This document shows positions 42,272-51,243 of a stretch of 64,000 bases of DNA, in pieces. The DNA is from Oligoflexus tunisiensis (GTDB lineage: Bacteria > Bdellovibrionota_B > Oligoflexia > Oligoflexales > Oligoflexaceae). A program made the position numbers and the translations under genes. Positions within the stretch are counted from its first letter, which is position 1. Each line of letters begins with the position of its first letter. The notes under the pieces are model-generated. The model was not told the origin of the DNA, made no database searches, and worked only from the letters and a program-made list of their open reading frames with translations. Location of the stretch: the NCBI RefSeq assembly GCF_001748245.1, contig NZ_BDFO01000001.1:3685208-3749207 (forward strand). The letters run 5' to 3'.

Positions 42272-43531
42272 CTAAAGAAGAAAGGCCGCCGCTGCCAGCA
42301 GTGTATACGGCAGGGCTGCCAGTAAAAGCCGCAGTGGGCTGATGCCGGCCTGACCAAAGGAACCACGCAGAAGTCCATAGCCGGCGGGATTGGGAGCATT
42401 CGCGATAACCGTCAGACCCCCACCAGCCACAGCGCCGGCAACCAGAGCATACTTCGCACTATCGCTCAGATTGGGCACCAGAGTTCCCAGAAAAGTCAGT
42501 GCGGCGTTATCCGTAACGGCGGTCAGGACCAACGCACCCCAAAACAGAGGCGTATCTCCCAATTGGGAAAGCACCGGCTGCAACCACCATTCCTGCAGTT
42601 TCCCAAGGGTCACGAGCCCGCCGAGGAAGAAGCCAACCAAAAGACTCTCCCTGAGCCGCAGCTCGTCCTGATATTCGCGAGCCACCGAGCACCAGCCCAA
42701 AAACAGCAGAAAAAGGGGTACAAAAAAAGCCATATGATGCGAATTGAGAATGGTGAGCCCCAAAAAGATCACATGAACACCGACCACCCACATCGGAACC
42801 CTCGGGGTGGGTTTTCCCTCTCGTGCCCCGGCGCCCATGAGTTCGCGGCGAAACACGGCCGCCGTTGCCAATGTGCCGATCGCCACCGCCAAGGCCGAAC
42901 GCCAGCCAAAATTTTGCAGCATGAACGCAGTATCCCAGCCCCAGGGCCCGGCCACCATCAGGACTGGTGGCGCAGCGAAGTGAGTCAGCGTTCCCCCGAT
43001 GGAAATATTCACAAAGAGGAGACCAAGGGTCGCATACTTGAAGCGCAGACTGGTTTTCTGCGTAAAGAATTGATCGCGAATCAGAATCGCCGTCACTGTC
43101 ATGGCCGCAGGCTCCGTGATCAACGAGCCCAGCAGCGGACCGGCAATAAGACAGGCGCTATAGAGCGCAATGGGCCGCGGGATGGGCATGAGCAGGGACA
43201 GGGCACTGATCGATTTCTCAGCCAAATAAAGGATGGGGCGCGTCGCTGACATGCACATGATGACAAAAACGAAGACGGCTTCGGTATAGTTCAGGTTATC
43301 CAGATACATCACGGCGTCTGCCGTCGTCCCGGATTGGACGGACCATATGGCAACGAGTATGGCGGCCCAGATGCCAAACACCACCTCCACTTCGCCAAGA
43401 AAGTGCAGAAGATTCTCCTGCATGGATCCATTCGGATAGCGGTGCGCAAGATTCAAAATCGCCTTCGTGCAAAAGGTATGAATCACCGCGCAGGCAAACA
43501 GCACCGTCGCCACATACTGCATTTCCAACAT
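42272..43531 (-). CDS. putative Na+/H+ antiporter (Na_H_antiport_3 type)
   Basis: 419 residues from the ATG at 43531 (AGGAGGG 7 bp upstream). About ten to twelve hydrophobic helices are seen. M-S-A-T-R-P-I-L-Y-L-A-E, G-S-L-I-T-E-P-A-A-M-T and A-L-T-F-L-G-T-L-V-P are positions of the family annotated as putative Na+/H+ antiporter. The transported ion is not shown by the sequence. It is the first gene of a pair with arsC; arsenite export is a conceivable alternative but the family does not suggest it. Confidence 0.75.
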   Translation of the reverse strand: MLEMQYVATVLFACAVIHTFCTKAILNLAHRYPNGSMQENLLHFLGEVEVVFGIWAAILVAIWSVQSGTTADAVMYLDNLNYTEAVFVFVIMCMSATRPILYLAEKSISALSLLMPIPRPIALYSACLIAGPLLGSLITEPAAMTVTAILIRDQFFTQKTSLRFKYATLGLLFVNISIGGTLTHFAAPPVLMVAGPWGWDTAFMLQNFGWRSALAVAIGTLATAAVFRRELMGAGAREGKPTPRVPMWVVGVHVIFLGLTILNSHHMAFFVPLFLLFLGWCSVAREYQDELRLRESLLVGFFLGGLVTLGKLQEWWLQPVLSQLGDTPLFWGALVLTAVTDNAALTFLGTLVPNLSDSAKYALVAGAVAGGGLTVIANAPNPAGYGLLRGSFGQAGISPLRLLLAALPYTLLAAAAFLL

Positions 43532-43604
43532 CCAAGCCCTCCTATGATGGCCCTGTAGAATACCCAAAACAACGTGGCCCGTCCAGGATTCCAGGTTTTA
43601 TGCA

Positions 43605-43623
43605 GCCGGAAAGCCTTTCCGGC
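43605..43623. repeat. 19-bp palindromic hairpin
   Basis: GCCGGAAA-GCC-TTTCCGGC in the 230-bp space between the divergent antiporter and phospholipase genes. It could be an operator or a transcribed hairpin; no T run follows directly. Confidence 0.45.
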
Positions 43624-43761
43624 ATGCCTTTCGGGATTAAAAAATACTCATCCCGCTGTCTGGCTTTTCCTTCAAAGGCGCTTGTCAATTTTCCAGATTT
43701 TTCTTAACGTCAGACCCAGCTTTGACCCCAAATTTTAACCTTTTTGTGAAAGAGTCTAACC

Positions 43762-44724
43762 ATGACGTTAGCCACTCGTGCGTTTGCATGCCTTTTTTTA
43801 GGCCTTACACCGGTTTTCGCTGCGGCCGCAGAGGATTTGCGTCTGAATCACATTCAGATCAAAGGGACTCATAACAGTTATCACCAGCAGGGCCTGATCG
43901 CCTGGCACGCCAGCCATAAGTATACGCATCTCTCCCTGAGCGATCAGCTGGAAAAGCGCGGCATACGAGCCTTTGAGCTGGACGTGCATCGGCCGCTCTT
44001 CGGCTCTGACCTCGAGGTCTATCACATCGCAGCGGTCGATTCGAAAAGCACCTGCTCCAAATTCAAGGATTGCCTGCGTGAGATGAAAAACTGGTCGGAT
44101 CAACATCCGAATCATGTCACGATCTTTGTTTGGATCGAGGCCAAGGATTCAACGGGCGGTTTGAAATTTGATAACTTCGACCGAATTGATGAGGAAATTC
44201 GGGATATCCTGGGGGATCGACTGATCACTCCGGACGACCTGCAAAACGGTCATGAAACCCTTCAGGCCGCGATTCGAAAGGACGGCTGGCCGCGATTGGA
44301 TGAGGCGCGCGGCCGTTTCATCTTCCTCCTCGATTCCGATGATCGCACGCCCGATGTTTATCTGGATAACGGCAGTCTTGCAGGACGGGTGATGCTGCCC
44401 CGGGCCGGCGAATCCAACCTGAACAGCCCCTGGGCCGTGGTCGCCAAGACCGGTCCTGGCAGTTTCCATACGGCCGCCCTGCAGCGGAATTTTCTGGTGG
44501 CCGACAACCTCTGCTCGCCTGAAAATAAAGCGGCCGACTGCCATGCGAAGCTGAACAAAGCGCTGAATGCCGGCACCCAGCTTTTGATGGATGATTTCGA
44601 GGGGGATGCTCCGAAACAGAGCCTGGGCGGTTATTACGTGCAGCTGCCTGATCAGTTGACCATTCGCTGCAATCCCATCACCGCCGGAGGCTTCTGCCAG
44701 AATCATGAAATTGATCAGGAGTAA
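43762..44724 (+). CDS. secreted phosphatidylinositol-specific phospholipase C, Ca2+-dependent type
   Basis: 320 residues with a signal peptide (cleavage near A-A-A-A-E). G-T-H-N-S-Y-H at 35-41 holds the first catalytic His; E-L-D-V-H-R-P and Y-H-I-A then supply the metal ligands and second His region of the Ca2+-dependent PI-PLC family. It should cleave phosphoinositide headgroups or GPI-like lipids. The domain is complete; the C-terminal ~60 residues hold several Cys. It is convergent with a sphingomyelinase-like gene that ends 6 bp away. Both being exported lipid hydrolases suggests a common role against eukaryotic membranes. Confidence 0.8.
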   Translation: MTLATRAFACLFLGLTPVFAAAAEDLRLNHIQIKGTHNSYHQQGLIAWHASHKYTHLSLSDQLEKRGIRAFELDVHRPLFGSDLEVYHIAAVDSKSTCSKFKDCLREMKNWSDQHPNHVTIFVWIEAKDSTGGLKFDNFDRIDEEIRDILGDRLITPDDLQNGHETLQAAIRKDGWPRLDEARGRFIFLLDSDDRTPDVYLDNGSLAGRVMLPRAGESNLNSPWAVVAKTGPGSFHTAALQRNFLVADNLCSPENKAADCHAKLNKALNAGTQLLMDDFEGDAPKQSLGGYYVQLPDQLTIRCNPITAGGFCQNHEIDQE

Positions 44725-44730
44725 TTCCCA

Positions 44731-46239
44731 TCAATCCTGATAACGGAGCCGGTCCGACCAGTCGGTATAAACCGGTTCCTCGGGCATTTCCACGGTGAAA
44801 ATTTCGTTGGATCCGACCGTGGAGGAGCTCAGGAACATGTGATGCTGCCAGTCGCCTGCGGGCTGAATCTGCAGATAAGCATCGCGTCCTTTCAGGGTGT
44901 CCTTATCCACAAAATAAATCCGATCCCCATCCTTGAGACAGCCCTTGTGGTCATCGACGATGAAGAGACGCAGTTGGTTCGAGCTGTCATTTTCCTTCAA
45001 ATAATAGCCGTAATTCCCCTTGAAACCGAGATACCAGTTCCAATAATGGCCAGGGTGCAAATGGGATTGCAGCTGCACGAAATCGCCGGAAAGAATGCAG
45101 AACGCATGTTTCGCCGGGTACCAGTTATCGAGGCGAAAGGCGGTCTCCGGGCCCGCTTGATCGCTGCCCAGCGTCAGCCAGTCATCGGCCCGCGAGGGAT
45201 TGCCGCTGATCAGGCGGCCGCTCGCCTCATGCCGCAGATGGACGGTATCATAGGGCCTGTTTTCCGGGCGAAAGCTCTGCGTGGGCGTGCGTTCATCGGC
45301 ATAGGCAAAGGCCATGATCGGATAATGATCCGAGTATTCCTGATAGTAGTAATTCCCTTCCGCCCAGCGGGGTGAAGGAATATCCAGCGACTGATTATGC
45401 CAGTAGCTGGGACGGGCGTGGCGCGCGGAGACGAAGATATAGTCCAGGTATTCCGCCTTTTCATAGTCCGGATACTGGATAAAGGCCAGCCCATTGCTGA
45501 TGGGATCCCAGCTGGTGTCATGTCCTGCATAGCTGTCCGGTTCCAGGACCTCCAGGCGCTGCAGCATGTCGTGATACTCGGGCGTATCCTTGATGACATT
45601 CAAATCGCCACCAATAAAGACGATCTCATCCGCGGGGATATTCCTGCTGGTGAGAAACGCATGGATGGCATCGAACTGGCTGGCGCGCACGGCCGCGTCG
45701 GACTTCACGCAATCCCGCGCCTCGCTCTGGGCATGCGTGCCGATCACATGGTACGGACGCCCGTTTTTATTCACCTTCACATAGATAAAACCCTTGCGGG
45801 AAAGGCCGTCGGTGCCACAGCTGTCGTCATAGATATATTGCACGCGTTCAAGGATGGGCCAGCGTGAAACGATCGCCACGCCGCCATTTCCCAGGGTCAG
45901 CGGGCGAAAGGCGCCGAGTGAGGCATCCCAGGTGTTGAACGGCGACGCCAGGATCGGAGTCTGGTGAGGGTACTCCTCCTTCAAATTGTTCAAAAGAGTG
46001 GCAGATGGCCCGGCTTCAAAGAGTTCATTGAGGATGATGAGGTCCTGGCCCTTGGAAAATTCGGTCTGGCTGATAAGTTCCGCGCGGGTCTGCTGGCCAT
46101 ACGGAGCAATGATTTTGGGGAGGAAAAGGACATTGAAACTCAGGAGCCGGAAGTCATCCGGGTAAGACGGGGCAGCCTGAAGCTGGGTCAGGCCAAGGAT
46201 ACAGCCGAGCAGAAAAGCCCAACGCGTTTTTCCAACCAT
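44731..46239 (-). CDS. secreted sphingomyelinase C-like phosphodiesterase
   Basis: 502 residues from the ATG at 46239 (AAAAGGA 7 bp upstream); the frame continues far upstream without signals. After a signal peptide (cleavage near L-Q-A-A) the endonuclease/exonuclease/phosphatase fold is complete: L-S-F-N-V, I-I-L-N-E (metal Glu), G-T-H-A-Q-S, G-G-D-L-N-V and Y-S-D-H-Y-P-I. This order matches neutral sphingomyelinases and bacterial beta-toxins. The C-terminal ~190 residues form an extra beta-rich domain, perhaps for membrane or sugar binding. A general nuclease or phosphodiesterase is possible, but the L-F-L-P-K and Y-L-D-Y-I-F-V segments favour a sphingomyelinase. Confidence 0.75.
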   Translation of the reverse strand: MVGKTRWAFLLGCILGLTQLQAAPSYPDDFRLLSFNVLFLPKIIAPYGQQTRAELISQTEFSKGQDLIILNELFEAGPSATLLNNLKEEYPHQTPILASPFNTWDASLGAFRPLTLGNGGVAIVSRWPILERVQYIYDDSCGTDGLSRKGFIYVKVNKNGRPYHVIGTHAQSEARDCVKSDAAVRASQFDAIHAFLTSRNIPADEIVFIGGDLNVIKDTPEYHDMLQRLEVLEPDSYAGHDTSWDPISNGLAFIQYPDYEKAEYLDYIFVSARHARPSYWHNQSLDIPSPRWAEGNYYYQEYSDHYPIMAFAYADERTPTQSFRPENRPYDTVHLRHEASGRLISGNPSRADDWLTLGSDQAGPETAFRLDNWYPAKHAFCILSGDFVQLQSHLHPGHYWNWYLGFKGNYGYYLKENDSSNQLRLFIVDDHKGCLKDGDRIYFVDKDTLKGRDAYLQIQPAGDWQHHMFLSSSTVGSNEIFTVEMPEEPVYTDWSDRLRYQD

Positions 46240-46825
46240 GTTCTGGTCCTTTTGGTGATGATGTGAGTTGCCAAAGCTGCCAGGATCATAAAGGTAAGCG
46301 TGGTATTTTGCAAAAAGACCCGATTCACATTTCGTACATCGAGCCCGGTTCACTCCCCTTTTCGACCCCGCTTTTTCAGGTTTCCCGGTTTTTCTGTTCA
46401 TTTTGTGAGCAGATTGAAAGGTGTTCGTGATTCCTGCCTTAATATTGGGCATAATCGTGATCAGAATGGATTTCAGACCCCTCCAGGTGATCTTTAAACC
46501 CCCTCTTCCTCTGTATGTAGTTAAAATCATTTGGTAATACGTGATTTCAAACTCATCCAAAATACAGGTGTATTTTGATCGCCTGGGGAGGGGGAATCAG
46601 AGAAATCCGGGGACGTGATGAAAAAGAGGGCAATGTTGCATATCCTATATTCAGCAACACACACAAAAACACTGTTGTTGTATAGAATTTATAACGTAAC
46701 ACTGAAATTGTTGTGTTGATGAATGCTGTGGTTTCGCTTTGACACATTTTTGAACAAAAAGTCCCTTCCGTGAGCGCTCCGCGCCGGGCACAATCGGAAA
46801 ATCGAAACCGGGAGGGCCCAGCAGC
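46240..46825. other. 586-bp AT-rich intergenic region
   Basis: This stretch between the sphingomyelinase-like and CCA-enzyme genes is AT-rich at 46550-46770 and contains inverted CAACAC/GTGTTG motifs (about 46663-46717). TTGACA at 46739-46744 has no -10 partner at the right distance. Frames here lack ribosome-binding sites and their products look random; none is called. It should hold both promoters. Confidence 0.4.
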
Positions 46826-48142
46826 ATGGATGATCGCGCAAAAAATAAACAGAAAACCCAGGGGCAGGGGGCCTCCGCGGCGGAAAAGGGGACCGATGGC
46901 CGTTATGCTCTGGCCCTGCGGGCCATCAAAATCCTGGAGGAGGCTGGCTACGAAGCCCGGCTGGCGGGCGGCTGCGTGCGGGACCGTCTGCTCGGCATTC
47001 AGCCGAAGGATTATGATGTCGCCACCACCGCCGTCCCCAATCAGATTTGCACAGTTTTTAAACAGAAAAACATCAAGGTCGTCCCCACCGGCATCGACCA
47101 TGGAACAATTACGGTCGTCATGGCGGGACAGGGCATGGAAGTCACCAGCCTGAGACGGGATGTCTCCACCGATGGAAGGCGCGCCACGGTTGCTTTTGGC
47201 AGCACCTTCGAAGAGGATGCCGAACGGCGGGACTTCACCTTCAATGCCATGTATGAGGACGCCCAGGGGCGTATCTACGATTATTTTGGCGGGCAGGAGG
47301 ACCTGAAGCAGGGCCGCCTGCGTTTTGTGGGAGAGGCCGAGCAAAGAATCCGTGAGGATTACCTCCGCATCCTGCGCATGTTTCGCTTCTGGTCCCGCTT
47401 TGGCTTTCAGCCTGATGCCGCAACCCTTGAGGCCTGTCGCACCGAAGGGCAGGGCTTGCGCATCGTGAGCCAGGAACGGATTACGAACGAACTCTTGGAA
47501 ACCCTGGGAGGCGATCACGTCGGTCCGCCTTTGAAGGCCATGGCGGAGACCGGAATCCTGGAGCTGGTGCTGGGCGTCCGGGAACTTCCCGAGACCCTGC
47601 TGAACACGCTGGATGCCTTACAAATAAGCAGAAAAGAGGAGAGGGGACCGGCCCGGCTGGGCCTGATCCTGATGCAGCGCTTGGGTCGGGATGCAAAACT
47701 CCTGGAAGAAGCCATGCAAAACCTGCGTTTATCGCGCAGTGTTCAGCAAAAGGTTCTCCTTTCCCTCTTTGTTCCGCTGGATCAACTCGGTCAGGATCCG
47801 GGGGTCTGGATGGAACACATCGATCTTTGGGAAGCCCAGGGGGCATCCTTCCTGGAAACCCTGCTTCCGCTATGGCGTGTGATGTATCCCGATCAAAAAG
47901 CGGTATTGGATCAGCTGGAGGGAATCGAATCCCGGTTCGGCCATCGACGCCGAAGCAAGGTTCCTTTGGACGGGCAGGCTCTGATCACCCAGTGCGGCGT
48001 GAAAGCAGGACCGGAACTGGGGCTTCTCCTTCAGGACCTGAAAAAACGCTGGCGTCTGGGTGAGTGGCAGACTCCGGAAGAGGGCCTGCAGCTCGCCCGC
48101 CAACTCATCAGCGAGCCAAGGGAGAAGCCGTCCTCTCCCTGA
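46826..48142 (+). CDS. CCA-adding enzyme / poly(A) polymerase (class II nucleotidyltransferase)
   Basis: 438 residues. A-G-G-C-V-R-D and D-Y-D-V-A-T (metal-binding Asp pair) at ~50-68, then R-R-D-F-T-F-N-A-M and R-I-R-E-D-Y-L-R-I-L-R-M-F-R-F are standard positions of the class II tRNA nucleotidyltransferases and bacterial poly(A) polymerases. It adds CCA to tRNA 3' ends or poly(A) tails. The two activities cannot be told apart from motifs here. The start at 46826 is preceded by GGAGGG. A basic, Gln-rich N-terminal extension (~20 residues) is unusual. Confidence 0.9.
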   Translation: MDDRAKNKQKTQGQGASAAEKGTDGRYALALRAIKILEEAGYEARLAGGCVRDRLLGIQPKDYDVATTAVPNQICTVFKQKNIKVVPTGIDHGTITVVMAGQGMEVTSLRRDVSTDGRRATVAFGSTFEEDAERRDFTFNAMYEDAQGRIYDYFGGQEDLKQGRLRFVGEAEQRIREDYLRILRMFRFWSRFGFQPDAATLEACRTEGQGLRIVSQERITNELLETLGGDHVGPPLKAMAETGILELVLGVRELPETLLNTLDALQISRKEERGPARLGLILMQRLGRDAKLLEEAMQNLRLSRSVQQKVLLSLFVPLDQLGQDPGVWMEHIDLWEAQGASFLETLLPLWRVMYPDQKAVLDQLEGIESRFGHRRRSKVPLDGQALITQCGVKAGPELGLLLQDLKKRWRLGEWQTPEEGLQLARQLISEPREKPSSP

Positions 48143-48155
48143 CAAGGAGTTGGAA

Positions 48156-49457
48156 TTAAAAATCGGTTCGGAGGTTCGCGTAGATCGAGGTCACCTTGTC
48201 CTTGGTACTGGGGACTTCACCCGTTAGCATTCCTGCAGCGTAATCAGGCTTGGAATCCATCAGCCCTAAGCGCAACTTGATGTTGGCGTTAATGGGCTGG
48301 GTATAAAAGATGTGGCTGCCCTTGCCGCGCTGGACGTAAAAACCTATGGGGTCGCGGTTGGAAGCTTCGAACTGCAGAGAATTCTTGTCAGCGTCATAAA
48401 TCTCATAACCAATCAAAGGATGATTCATGGACTTCACGGGCAGAGTATAGGTCAGACCCGTGAGATTGATGGCGCCTTCCACCGTCGCATCCGGTTTCGC
48501 GGCACCGATGCCATAGGTCACACCCGGAGCGACGGTCACGCCGCCCTCGTTGACAACTTTGGTTTTCGCATAGGACTCATAAACGGTCAGGCCGAGGGAC
48601 GCAATGTCCTTCACTTCCACATAGAGGGCGTTGATTGAGTAATCAATCTTCCAGCCGGGCATCATTTTAAAATCTTTGAACTGAAAACCCTGATAGATGG
48701 CCGTGATGTTTTGCGCCAGGCCGGATCCATCCCAGCTATAGTCCAGCATCCACGACGTCAAGGGGGTGGTGCTGGATTTGAAGGTTCCTGTGCCGACGCC
48801 TCCCACTTCAATCTCGGAAGGAGTAAAGACGTCGACACCCGTGGCTCCATTCGTAACATCAATATGGGATAACGGAGTGTAGACGAGACGGGCCGAGAGC
48901 TGCTGTGTGGCGCTGCCCAACGGAATATTGTAGGTTAAAGCGTAGCCGTCCAGCGACGAGGAATAGACCTGACGTGGATAGGAACCCTGACGGGAGAGAC
49001 CATCCCAAAGATGTCCGGGAGGTCCATCCAGAGTCGGCAGCCGTCCCGCGGAGAACGTCAGCCCATCCAGGATTCCGTAATTGATGAAGAGGCGTTCCAC
49101 GCGCAACTCGTTATTGGCATAAGGACGTCCCAGGCTGCCCGTGGTCCCCGACAGTTTGCCAAAATTATTGAACACACTGGAATAGGCAAAACGTCCAAAG
49201 ATCGAGACGTTCGGCAGCGGCTGGGATTTGAAATCAATCCCTGCCAGATTTCGGCTCAGGTTCATTCTGGTCTTGTCGCCGCCTTCAGGTTTGAAAGTCA
49301 CCTGATCATAGCGCGTTTCAAAGAAACCGTTCCAGCTTAAGGTATTGGCATAACTCTGATACTCCAGAGCTTCCACACGCCTGGCAAGATCGTCTTCCGC
49401 TGCCAGGGCCATGCTGCCAGGAACCGTGCACAAAGTTAGGAGGAGAAACTGCTTCAT
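48156..49457 (-). CDS. outer-membrane beta-barrel, DUF3373-like
   Basis: 433 residues from the second ATG at 49457, 9 bp after AGGA; an ATG at 49463 is also possible. A signal peptide (cleavage near A-L-A-A) and a short helical segment (E-D-D-L-A-R-R-V-E-A-L) precede a barrel. S-A-G-R-L-P-T-L-D-G-P-P-G-H-L-W-D-G and Y-S-S-S-L-D-G-Y-A-L-T-Y recall DUF3373 proteins. The last residue is Phe, as needed for outer-membrane insertion. The solute is unknown. It is downstream of a small exported Cys protein in the same operon. Confidence 0.6.
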   Translation of the reverse strand: MKQFLLLTLCTVPGSMALAAEDDLARRVEALEYQSYANTLSWNGFFETRYDQVTFKPEGGDKTRMNLSRNLAGIDFKSQPLPNVSIFGRFAYSSVFNNFGKLSGTTGSLGRPYANNELRVERLFINYGILDGLTFSAGRLPTLDGPPGHLWDGLSRQGSYPRQVYSSSLDGYALTYNIPLGSATQQLSARLVYTPLSHIDVTNGATGVDVFTPSEIEVGGVGTGTFKSSTTPLTSWMLDYSWDGSGLAQNITAIYQGFQFKDFKMMPGWKIDYSINALYVEVKDIASLGLTVYESYAKTKVVNEGGVTVAPGVTYGIGAAKPDATVEGAINLTGLTYTLPVKSMNHPLIGYEIYDADKNSLQFEASNRDPIGFYVQRGKGSHIFYTQPINANIKLRLGLMDSKPDYAAGMLTGEVPSTKDKVTSIYANLRTDF

Positions 49458-49477
49458 GAACATTCTTCCTTTATGGA

Positions 49478-49738
49478 TTAACCACCAATGTTACTGCCTT
49501 GCTTCTTGCATGTGACCTTGCAACCTTCGCCAACATCAACCGTGGAACTGATGCACAGCGTGAACTGCACAATCGTTCCTGTCCGGCCGGGAGTGGCCAG
49601 CGCTTCCGCTTTGTCCTTGGGAAGTTTGCATTGATCCATCACCGCCTTGGCCAGATCCTCCTTGGGATCGGCCGTAGCAGTTGAGCTGATTGAGCTGAGA
49701 AGCCAGCTCAAACCAACCACGACTTGACACCACTTCAT
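49478..49738 (-). CDS. small exported protein with four cysteines
   Basis: 86 residues from the ATG at 49738 (CGGAGGT 7 bp upstream). After a signal peptide (cleavage near T-A-T-A-D) the mature ~60 residues hold four Cys (M-D-Q-C, L-C-I-S, G-C-K-V-T-C), likely two disulfides. It ends 20 bp before the barrel gene, so both are on one transcript and this small protein may be a barrel partner. No family recognised. Confidence 0.65.
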   Translation of the reverse strand: MKWCQVVVGLSWLLSSISSTATADPKEDLAKAVMDQCKLPKDKAEALATPGRTGTIVQFTLCISSTVDVGEGCKVTCKKQGSNIGG

Positions 49739-50120
49739 GAAATACCTCCGATAGGAAATAAGACAAACCGGTCCCAAGCCGTTCACAAAGAACAGCCTCA
49801 CGAAACGGTGAATGCATTGAAACGCAAGCGATTCCGGTAATATTTATGCTGTATTAAATTATAAAATCTTATGACAGCGACATGATGCGGCGCAAGCAAA
49901 CCCTGGCTTGATTTGCGTGAAGTTTTCGTCACAGCGTTGGAAGGCGAACTCTCAAGGACTTTTTGTAAGGAACCGGCAGGCCAGGCTCTGCTTTGTCTGC
50001 GTCTGGGTCTTAACTTGTAAAACAATGGTAAAACCTGCGTGCAACACATGGGAAACACTGATGTCCTGCCCTATACTGACCGAAGAGAGAAGAAGACTCA
50101 GTGCTGGAAGGAGATCATCT
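49739..50120. other. 382-bp divergent intergenic region
   Basis: AT-rich around 49830-49880, which should contain the promoter of the minus-strand pair. TATACT at 50072-50077 may be the -10 of the desaturase gene, but the -35 is weak. A frame continuing upstream from the desaturase (49908) has no translation signal and is not part of the protein. Confidence 0.4.
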
Positions 50121-51014
50121 ATGCAAGTCGCCGCACAACAAATAGGGCAGACACAAACCGGGCCGACGACAGAGGCCACGAGCAGACAAATCGATTGGGT
50201 AGGGTCCATTCCCTTTATCCTGATGCATATCGCCGCCTTGTGCGCGTTTTTCTGGGAATTCAATAGCCAGATATTTTGGCTTGTGTTCGCTTCCTATTAT
50301 GTCCGCATGATTGCCGTTACGGCCGGTTATCATCGGTATTTTTCTCACCGAACCTATAAGACCTCACGGGTTATGCAATTCATTATCGCCTTCATGGCCC
50401 AAACTTCGGCTCAGAAGGGTGCCCTCTGGTGGGCCGCGAATCACCGCCACCATCATAAGCATTCGGACAAGGAGGAGGACCTCCATTCCCCTGAGAAGCA
50501 TGGTTTCTGGTGGGCTCAGGTGGGTTGGATCATGAGTCCCTGTTCGGTCCCTACGCAATGGAAATGGATCCAGGACTTTGCCAAGTATCCGGAGCTGGTC
50601 TGGCTGAACAAGTATCATCTTGTACCCCCAACGATCTATGCCGTGGCGCTTTGGTTGATCTTTGGTTGGGCTGGCCTCTTCTGGGGCTTCTTCTTCTCGA
50701 CGATGCTTCTTTTTCACGGAACCTTTGTGATCAACTCCCTGACTCATATGTTCGGACGCATCCGTTACCGTTCGGGTGATGGCAGTCGCAACAGTTTCCT
50801 CCTGGCTTTGATTACCTGTGGTGAAGGCTGGCATAACAATCATCACTACTACCAAGCGACTGCCAACCAGGGCTGGTTCTGGTGGGAGATAGACCTTTCG
50901 TATTACACACTGAAAGTCGCTTCCTGGCTGGGATTGGTTTGGGACCTTCGGAAGCCACCCGCCCATATCAAGGCCAAGACCATTGCCGCGGAAAGCAAGC
51001 CCGCAGCGGCCTGA
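50121..51014 (+). CDS. second delta-9-type fatty acid desaturase
   Basis: 297 residues from the ATG at 50121 with GGAG 8-10 bp upstream; the frame is open to 49908 but without signals. The His boxes H-R-Y-F-S-H, H-R-H-H-H-K-H and H-N-N-H-H are complete, and the segments between match the desaturase at 23696 closely (A-V-T-A-G-Y-H-R-Y-F-S-H; H-G-T-F-V-I-N-S). Unlike its paralogue it stands alone with its own terminator, so it probably serves general membrane fluidity, while the other feeds the lipid-modification operon. Confidence 0.9.
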   Translation: MQVAAQQIGQTQTGPTTEATSRQIDWVGSIPFILMHIAALCAFFWEFNSQIFWLVFASYYVRMIAVTAGYHRYFSHRTYKTSRVMQFIIAFMAQTSAQKGALWWAANHRHHHKHSDKEEDLHSPEKHGFWWAQVGWIMSPCSVPTQWKWIQDFAKYPELVWLNKYHLVPPTIYAVALWLIFGWAGLFWGFFFSTMLLFHGTFVINSLTHMFGRIRYRSGDGSRNSFLLALITCGEGWHNNHHYYQATANQGWFWWEIDLSYYTLKVASWLGLVWDLRKPPAHIKAKTIAAESKPAAA

Positions 51015-51086
51015 AGGCTGCAGCGCGGTCGTTCGTTCGTCAAGAATTCTCAAGTTTTCGCGCTCGGGACTGCTCGGAAAGAAAAC

Positions 51087-51120
51087 GCCGCTCGATGTTG
51101 CATCGAGCGGCTTTATTTTT
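51087..51120 (+). terminator. intrinsic terminator of the desaturase gene
   Basis: GCCGCTCGATG-TTG-CATCGAGCGGC (51087-51111), an 11-bp perfect stem, followed by TTTATTTTT. Confidence 0.9.
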
Positions 51121-51169
51121 GTTCAATCAGGCCAGCAGCGGCAAACGTCACGCACAGCTCATGCCGCAA

Positions 51170-51198
51170 TTGACTTCCCGCCGATCTTTACTTTATAA
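51170..51198 (+). promoter_or_regulatory. sigma-70-type promoter of the TonB receptor gene
   Basis: TTGACT (51170-51175), 17-bp spacer, TTATAA (51193-51198), ahead of GAGGAG at 51232-51237. Confidence 0.65.
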
Positions 51199-51243
51199 AC
51201 AAACAACTTTTCAAATTTGCACCAATCTTATGAGGAGTCTAAG

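Noticed and set aside
46300-46497. A 65-codon frame in the 46.2-46.8 kb gap
   Set aside because: No start signals; composition matches random translation of AT-rich DNA.
47928-47945. A tRNA-like T-loop string (GGAATCGAATCCCGGTTCG)
   Set aside because: It lies inside the CCA-enzyme coding frame and no cloverleaf can be drawn around it.
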